64,000 bases of DNA. Origin: Acidipropionibacterium thoenii DSM 20276. Its GTDB lineage: Bacteria > Actinomycetota > Actinomycetes > Propionibacteriales > Propionibacteriaceae. Both the position numbers and the translations under genes were made by a program. Each line of letters starts with the position of its first letter. Within the stretch, counting starts at the first letter, position 1. Under the pieces are notes generated by a model. The model was not told the origin of the DNA and made no database searches. It was given only the letters and a program-made list of their open reading frames with translations. The stretch lies in the NCBI RefSeq assembly GCF_000423445.1, contig NZ_AUHZ01000007.1:1-64000 (forward strand), read 5' to 3'. Positions 59,801 through 64,000 of the stretch are shown in pieces.

Positions 59801-60976
59801 GCCGAACTGGGCCGGGCGCTGGCCGCACTGACCGGTGTGGTGATCGCCGAGTCCGACTGGCATCCGGAGGCGATCCCTGCGCACCTGAGAGTGGGTTTCG
59901 ACGTGGTGGACGCCGAGGGCCGCAGCACCGGCAGGCCCTCCCGGCAGCACCAGCCGCAGAAGCAGCATCCCCACCAGAGCCGGGGCAAGGCTGCCACGCC
60001 ACCTCACGCGGCCGCCTCCCGCGAGATCGCCCATTCCGAGGACCTGGCCGCACTGCGGGTCGATCTGGCCCCGAAGGTGTCGGTGTCGCTGACCCGGGCT
60101 GCTGCCGAGGAGCAGGTGCACGGCGCCACCAGCTGGGTCTTCGGCCACATCGACACGCAGGTGTCCCTGCAGCGCTCCGGGGCCGACGCCCTCGGCTATC
60201 CCTGCCTGGTGGACGAGGGCTCCGCGGTGGGCACCGCGGTGCGTGACTCGGTGGCTGCCCAGACCCGCAGCCACGGCGGCGGTGTCGTCCGCCTGCTGCT
60301 GCTCAACCTCCCCGATCCCACCAGCTGGACGGTGGCCCACCTGTCGAATCGGACCAAACTGGCGCTGGCAGGATCGCCCTACCCCAGCGTCCCCGCGCTG
60401 CTGGCCGATGCTCGCCGGAAGGCGGTCGACTCGCTGGCCCGCCGCCATGCCGGCGATCTCTCGGGGATCCGCGACCAGACGTCCTTCGACGCCCTGGCGC
60501 TGGCAGTGCGACAGGAGGCCGCCGAGGCGATGGCCCAGGTGGTGAGCACCGCGGCCGAGATCCTCACCGGCTGGGGTGCAGCCCGCCAGGCCGTCGCCCG
60601 GCTCCCGCAGGGCCCTGCCCGCACCGACATGACTGGCCAGCTCGCCGACCTGGTCTTCCTCAACTTCATCTCGGCGACCCCCGACCCCTGGTACCAGCGG
60701 ATGGCGAGATGGATGCGCGAGGTGCAGCTGCGCGCCGAGGCCCTGCCCACCAACCCGGTCCGCGATGACCGTGGGATGGCCGAACTCGACCCGCTGCTGG
60801 GGGCCTACGACCGGCTGTGCGCCGCCCAGCCGGCAGGGGCCCTGCCCGCCGACATCGAGGAGATCGGCTTCCTCATCGAGGAGTTGCGCATCCAGCTGTT
60901 CGCCCAGCGCCTGCAGACCCACATCCCGGTCTCGGCCAAGCGGATCCGCAATGCCATCGCGCGGGCCGGTGGCTGA
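56849..60976 (+). CDS. hrpA: ATP-dependent RNA helicase HrpA
   Basis: Large DEAH-box helicase, 1375 residues, near the usual HrpA length of about 1300. Motif I GETGSGKTTQLPK near residue 50, motif II DEAHERSLN, motif III SATIDT, motif V TNVAETSLTVPGIRYVIDPG and motif VI NQRAGRCGR. The helicase-associated domain and the HrpA-specific DUF3418 C-terminal region follow. A low-complexity insert (Ala/Gly/Arg-rich, about residues 225-265) splits the two RecA domains. In other bacteria HrpA rescues stalled ribosomes or processes mRNA. Confidence 0.93.
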   Translation: MPTHQSALEGVLPEGGVISFDTDLPIAAHADEIADLIAHHQVVVVAGETGSGKTTQLPKICLALGRRHIAHTQPRRIAARSVAERIADEMAVEIGDLVGYQVRFTKRAGRATALTVMTDGVLLAEISHDRLLRGHDTIIIDEAHERSLNIDFLLGYLKQLLPRRPDLKVIITSATIDTARFSAHFNDAPVIEVSGRSYPVEIRYRPLDPAENLRDTDEDDEIDDLDEQADASRTDSSRPAAARRGSARNPAGGGGAVAAAGPPIDQATGICQAVQELCREGNGDILVFLAGERDIRDAADALTDLTAHDRRLAGTEILPLFARLSAAEQHRVFTSHPGRRIVLATNVAETSLTVPGIRYVIDPGTARISRYFTRTRVQRLPIEPISQASANQRAGRCGRVAPGICIRLYSQQDFESRPEFTEPEILRTNLAAVILQMAQARLGAITDFPFVEPPDHSQVSDGIRLLDELGALKPGHREEPRLTRIGHQLATMPVDPRLGRMILEGARQHALAEVLVIVAALSIPDVRERPADKREQADAFHHRFLTETGLQRALHPESGDHQEVGGAVDQGGDILAIHRLWRYLHQQRKELSGSAFRRMCHREFLNYLRVREWQDLHSQLKQICKDLKLERTAGTAPADRILVSLLSGLLSHIGLAEVAEKSRSTRSAGPGRRRPRQGPREYLGARGARFAINPGSALAKHPPELVMAVELVETSRLWARTVAGIQPEWVEEVGAHLLKRQYSEPHWAQSSASVVATERATLFGVPVWADRPVNYARIDPVVAREIFIRSALVERDWRANHGFLAHNDRVRAQAEDLEERSRQRGLVADDDAIFAFYDRRIPSDIVSASHFDAWWRHVDDRHQLDLSIDDLVDPGAVAGEDFPDHWQVGELSLPVRYVFDPGAGHDGVTVTVALALLNQVPAEPFSWQVPGLRTELATELIRSLPKRLRTQLVPAPDRARHALAWLAETGADGRPRAHHDLEFTAELGRALAALTGVVIAESDWHPEAIPAHLRVGFDVVDAEGRSTGRPSRQHQPQKQHPHQSRGKAATPPHAAASREIAHSEDLAALRVDLAPKVSVSLTRAAAEEQVHGATSWVFGHIDTQVSLQRSGADALGYPCLVDEGSAVGTAVRDSVAAQTRSHGGGVVRLLLLNLPDPTSWTVAHLSNRTKLALAGSPYPSVPALLADARRKAVDSLARRHAGDLSGIRDQTSFDALALAVRQEAAEAMAQVVSTAAEILTGWGAARQAVARLPQGPARTDMTGQLADLVFLNFISATPDPWYQRMARWMREVQLRAEALPTNPVRDDRGMAELDPLLGAYDRLCAAQPAGALPADIEEIGFLIEELRIQLFAQRLQTHIPVSAKRIRNAIARAGG

Positions 60977-61040
60977 GCCGGCCGGCCCGGCAGGGATCCG
61001 AGCGGCGGCGTCAGAGAGAACTCGGTGACAGACTGGGGGA

Positions 61041-61919
61041 GTGCCGGTATCCACTCATGAACTATTGAGCCTGCTCGACCTGGAGGCTCTCGACCAGGAC
61101 CTGTTCCGCGGCTCCCAGCCGCGCACCACCTGGCAGCGCACCTTCGGCGGACAGGTGTTGGCGCAGTGCCTGGTCGCCGCCTCGCGGACGGTGGAGGGCC
61201 GTCGACTGCACTCCCTGCATGCCAACTTCCTGCGCCCCGGAAGCAACGACTCCCCGATCATCTACGACGTGGAGAGGATGCGAGATGGCAGGACCTTCAG
61301 CACCCGGCTGGTGAGGGCCCGCCAGCACGGCCAGGTGATCTTCTCCTCGAACCTGTCCTTCAAGAGCTCCGAACCCGGACTCGACCACTCCGACCCGATG
61401 CCGCAGAAGCTGCCTCACCCGGAGTCCTGCAGGCCGCTGGTCGACGTCCTGGAGCAGCTGGCCGGCGCGTCGCTGCCGTCCATCTGGCGGGCCGACGCAC
61501 TGGATGTCCGGTACATCGGCCAGCCCGACGCCGATGGGCAACCGACCGGTCCTCGAAGCCATGCCACCCACATGAGGTTGTGGGTGCGCAGCACCGGCAC
61601 CCTTCCGATGGACCCGGTCGTCCACCAGGCGATCCTGGCCTACCTCTCGGACATCAGTCTGTTGGCCGTCGCTGTCATCCCCCATGCCGCGGCACTGCGT
61701 TCGGGGATGGCCGTCGCGCCGGCGTCGGTGGACCATGGGATGTGGTTCCATCGCCCGGCCAGGGCCGACGAGTGGCTGCTCTACGACGAGGTCTCGCCGA
61801 GCGCCTCTGATGCCCTGGGGTTCTCGATGGGCCGACTGATGCAGGGCGGCAAGCTGGTCGCCTCCTGCTCCCAGGAGGGTCTGCTGAGGCTCATCGACCC
61901 GGTGAATCCTCAGGGCTGA
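61041..61919 (+). CDS. tesB: Acyl-CoA thioesterase II (TesB family)
   Basis: Double hot-dog thioesterase releasing free acid from acyl-CoA. 292 residues. First half: LEALDQDLFRGSQPRTTWQRTFGGQVLAQCLVAASRTV and LHSLHANFLRPGSNDSPIIYDVERMRDGRTFSTRLVRARQ. Second half: MRLWVRSTG, VAPASVDHGMWFHRPARADEWLLYD with the catalytic Asp region. GTG start at 61041, preceded by GGGGGA directly (tight spacing). Ends before a hairpin shared with sigB. Confidence 0.92.
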   Translation: MPVSTHELLSLLDLEALDQDLFRGSQPRTTWQRTFGGQVLAQCLVAASRTVEGRRLHSLHANFLRPGSNDSPIIYDVERMRDGRTFSTRLVRARQHGQVIFSSNLSFKSSEPGLDHSDPMPQKLPHPESCRPLVDVLEQLAGASLPSIWRADALDVRYIGQPDADGQPTGPRSHATHMRLWVRSTGTLPMDPVVHQAILAYLSDISLLAVAVIPHAAALRSGMAVAPASVDHGMWFHRPARADEWLLYDEVSPSASDALGFSMGRLMQGGKLVASCSQEGLLRLIDPVNPQG

Positions 61920-61924
61920 CGCAG

Positions 61925-61954
61925 CAGCGCCCCGGCCGGTCGGCCGGGGCGCTG
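61925..61954. terminator. Stem-loop between convergent tesB and sigB-like genes
   Basis: CAGCGCCCCGGCC (61925-61937) pairs exactly with GGCCGGGGCGCTG (61942-61954) around the loop GGTC: 13 base pairs. It begins six bases after the tesB stop and 40 bases from the stop of the minus-strand gene. No T tract. Confidence 0.8.
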
Positions 61955-61993
61955 CGGGTTGCTGCGACTGCCTGCAGGCAGCCGGGCTGGGCC

Positions 61994-62932
61994 TCAGGCG
62001 GCCATCACGGCCTCGTTGCGCTCGCGCATGGTGGCCAGGGCGGCCCGCTCGATCTGGCGGACCCGCTCGGCGGTGATGCCCCAGACCTTGCCGATATCGG
62101 CCAGCTTGGCCTGTCGACCGTCGACCAGCCCGTAGCGGCGGCGCACCACATCGGCCGAGCGCTCGTCGAGGTCATCGAGAAGTCCCTCCAGCCGGCTGCG
62201 GTCCTCGGCGTCCAGCACGATGTCGTCGGGGCCGGGGGCGGTCTCCCGGGCGATCAGGTCGCCGAGGCTGGTGTCCCCGTCCTCCTCCACCGGGGCGTCC
62301 AGGCTGACGTGGTCGCGACCGAATCGGATGAGCTCGACGATCCTCTCCTCGGGCAGGCCGAGCTCATCGGCGATCTCGAAGATCTCGGGTTCGCGGCCCA
62401 GCTGGCGCTCCAGGTTGCGGCGGGCCGCTGAGACCTGGTTGACCTGCTCGGCGACGTGAACCGGGAGCCGGACGATACGGCCCTGCTGGGCGATGCCACG
62501 GCTGATCGCCTGTCGCACCCACCAGGTGGCGTAGGTCGAGAACTTGAACCCCTTGGCGTAGTCGAACTTCTCCACTGCGCGGATCAGTCCGGTGTTGCCC
62601 TCCTGGACCAGGTCGAGCAGCGGCATCTGGGAGCGGCCGTACTTGCGGGCCACCGAGACCACCAGGCGAAGGTTGGCACGGACGAAGTGGGCCATCGCCT
62701 GCTCCCCGTCCTCGGCGATCTCCTGCAGCTCGGCGCGGGTCGCCCTCACCTTGGTCTTGGTGTCCCCGTCGAGAACGGCCTGTGCGAAGACACCGGCCTC
62801 GATACGACGGGCCAGAGCGACCTCCTGGGCGGCGTTGAGCAGGGGGGTTCTCGCGATGCCCTCCAGGTAGAGCCCCACCGCGTCCTTGCCATCGATGCCG
62901 TCTGTGGTGCGAATTCGAGACTTGGTATCCAT
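61994..62932 (-). CDS. sigB: Primary-like RNA polymerase sigma factor (SigB type)
   Basis: 312-residue group 1/2 sigma-70 factor without the long N-terminal extension of SigA. Region 1.2 [22 protein letters not shown], region 2 HFVRANLRLVVSVARKYGRSQMPLLDLVQEGNTGLIRAVEKFDYAKGFKFSTYATWWVRQAI, region 3 LPVHVAEQVNQV, region 4.2 ADIGKVWGITAERVRQIERAAL. All core and -10/-35 contact regions are intact. ATG 62932 with AGGCGGAG in front. Divergent from sigA with a 289-base region between. The SigB role (stress and stationary phase) is by analogy with corynebacteria and mycobacteria. Confidence 0.9.
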   Translation of the reverse strand: MDTKSRIRTTDGIDGKDAVGLYLEGIARTPLLNAAQEVALARRIEAGVFAQAVLDGDTKTKVRATRAELQEIAEDGEQAMAHFVRANLRLVVSVARKYGRSQMPLLDLVQEGNTGLIRAVEKFDYAKGFKFSTYATWWVRQAISRGIAQQGRIVRLPVHVAEQVNQVSAARRNLERQLGREPEIFEIADELGLPEERIVELIRFGRDHVSLDAPVEEDGDTSLGDLIARETAPGPDDIVLDAEDRSRLEGLLDDLDERSADVVRRRYGLVDGRQAKLADIGKVWGITAERVRQIERAALATMRERNEAVMAA

Positions 62933-62974
62933 GTGCTCCGCCTTTCAACGTGATCAGTTCAACGTCAACGCATC

Positions 62975-63005
62975 AATGACAACGCCGTTCGAAGTGGTTG
63001 TCATT
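62975..63005. promoter_or_regulatory. Inverted repeat AATGACAAC-N13-GTTGTCATT in the sigA/sigB divergent region
   Basis: Nine-base perfect arms (62975-62983 and 62997-63005) around a spacer that itself holds the palindrome TTCGAA. It lies 43-73 bases upstream of the sigB start, an operator-like place. The remaining intergenic bases to 63221 show one weak sigA promoter candidate, TTGGTT (63122-63127), a 17-base gap and CACAAT (63145-63150), and no gene. Confidence 0.5.
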
Positions 63006-63221
63006 CCACCGGGAGGTATTGACCCCTGTAGTGGTGGGGCCGGCGGGCGGTATCAGACCGTGGTCGTACTCTGGGAGATGCTCCCTGCCCCCGGCGGAGG
63101 AAGACGACCCTGAGGTCGAGTTTGGTTCCGGGGCGGGCGGGTGCCACAATGGAACTCGGCTCTTGACGGCTCCCGGCTGTTCTGTGCCCTGTGAAGGTTC
63201 TGCCTTGGTGAGAGGATACCC

Positions 63222-64000
63222 GTGACGACTCGTTCCACGTCCAGCGTGACCATGACTGTTGCCGACGAGAAGGCGAAGCCCACGACAACCCCGAAGCGTT
63301 CGGCGGCCAGGGCCACCACGACCCGCAAGACCGCTGCGAAGAAGCCCAGCACCACGGCTGGGGCAGCCGAGACCGGGGCGCAGCAGCCCGCCACCTCGAC
63401 GTCGGCAGCCTCGAAGAAGTCCGGCACCACGAGGACGTCGTCCACCACGAAGAAGTCCAGCCCTGCGAAGAAGGCGGCCGCCACCAAGAAGCCGGCCGCT
63501 GCCAGGAAGTCCTCCACCACCAGAAAGACCACCGGGCGGTCCCGTTCGGCGGCCAAGAAGCAGACCACCATCGCCGAGGCGGCCTCGGGCCATGTCGACG
63601 TCCACGTCGAGCGCGACGGCGATGAGGTGGTGCTCACCGTCGGCGGCAAGAAGCGTTCCCTCGATGACGTCGACGACAGCAAGTACGACCCTCATCAGGC
63701 CGCCAAGGACGAGGCGGAGATCAACAAGGAGACCGAGGGGTTCATCGTCTCCGACACCGACGATGCCGACGAGCCCGAGCAGCAGGTGATGGTGGCCGGC
63801 GCCACCGCCGACCCGGTCAAGGACTACCTCAAGCAGATCGGCAAGGTCGCCCTGCTGAACGCCGCCCAGGAGGTCGACCTGGCCAAGCGCATCGAGGCCG
63901 GCCTGTTCGCCGGCGAGCAGCTCGCCGACCCCGAGGTCAAGGTCCCCGCCTCGAACCTCGAGGACTACGAGTGGATCGCCGGCGACGGCAAGGCCGCCAA
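63222..64000 (+). CDS. sigA: Primary RNA polymerase sigma factor SigA/RpoD (3' end outside window)
   Basis: The GTG at 63222 (GAGAGGA six bases before) opens a frame that runs off the window end, so only about 259 residues are seen. The first 130 residues are Lys/Ala/Ser/Thr-rich with repeated AAKK, STTKKS and ARKSSTT blocks, the basic N-terminal extension typical of actinobacterial HrdB/SigA. A short acidic stretch follows, then region 1.2 [37 protein letters not shown], which parallels the SigB-like start across the divergent promoter. Regions 2-4 are beyond the window. Confidence 0.9.
   Translation, partial: MTTRSTSSVTMTVADEKAKPTTTPKRSAARATTTRKTAAKKPSTTAGAAETGAQQPATSTSAASKKSGTTRTSSTTKKSSPAKKAAATKKPAAARKSSTTRKTTGRSRSAAKKQTTIAEAASGHVDVHVERDGDEVVLTVGGKKRSLDDVDDSKYDPHQAAKDEAEINKETEGFIVSDTDDADEPEQQVMVAGATADPVKDYLKQIGKVALLNAAQEVDLAKRIEAGLFAGEQLADPEVKVPASNLEDYEWIAGDGKAA

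Noticed and set aside
63053-63695. Two minus-strand frames of about 209-240 codons opposite sigA
   Set aside because: They are shadows of the Lys/Ala/Thr-rich sigA N-terminal extension; no ribosome site or family match, whereas the plus strand has a clear sigA start and domains.

Overview
This window is a GC-rich stretch of actinobacterial core chromosome, most probably from the Propionibacteriaceae (Propionibacterium, Acidipropionibacterium or Cutibacterium type). The evidence is the gene content and order: fasR-fabD-fabH-acpP-fabF with a DUF3145 gene beyond it; rimO-pgsA-cinA-clgR-DUF3046-recA-recX-rny-miaB-miaA-dapF-hflX-dinG-nrdR-nrdJ; DUF3052 beside aceE; and a class 1B pyrK-pyrD pair inside a pyrimidine operon. 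I see no insertion sequence, prophage, CRISPR array or rRNA. Coding density is high and no gap between genes exceeds about 300 bases.

Layout. 1-914: 3' part of a secreted SH3b/CHAP cell-wall hydrolase. 1043-4375 (minus): a membrane protein, a HAD phosphatase, a CAT-anticodon tRNA and purT. 4533-8987 (plus): a MoxR ATPase, DUF58 and two VWA membrane proteins in an overlapping operon. 9080-10431: YggS and DUF3145. 10472-16827 (minus): the type II fatty-acid operon with its regulator fasR; a ketopantoate-reductase-like gene and a NifX-like gene lie between regulator and operon. 17025-21968 (plus): pyruvate dehydrogenase E1, DUF3052, an aldo/keto reductase and a YqeY protein. 22057-31921 (plus): the pyr operon pyrR-pyrC-carA-carB-pyrK-pyrD-pyrF-pyrE behind a PyrR attenuator; pyrB is not in it. 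31973-49152: fructosamine kinase (minus) and the rimO-to-dinG block, with a DeoR regulator, an aldose epimerase and a small antitoxin-like gene on the minus strand. 49303-55081: nrdR, nrdJ, dcd and a YbjN-like protein. 55203-61919: universal stress protein, DUF1707 protein, HrpA helicase and TesB thioesterase. 61994-64000: divergent sigB-like and sigA genes, sigA running off the end.

How it fits together. The window covers pyruvate to acetyl-CoA (aceE), fatty-acid chain building, UMP synthesis, deoxynucleotide supply (B12-dependent NrdJ, NrdR, Dcd), recombination and DNA-damage response (recA, recX, dinG), tRNA and ribosome modification (miaA, miaB, rimO) and primary sigma factors. No wholly new multi-gene system was found. 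The strongest non-textbook signals are regulatory: a full RecA-NDp (PafBC-type) promoter plus two DnaA 9-mers upstream of recA; a probable CTG start for recX; paired NrdR boxes before nrdR and a perfect CRP/GlxR-type site before nrdJ; a palindrome in the sigA/sigB intergenic region; and a recurrent leaderless promoter layout.
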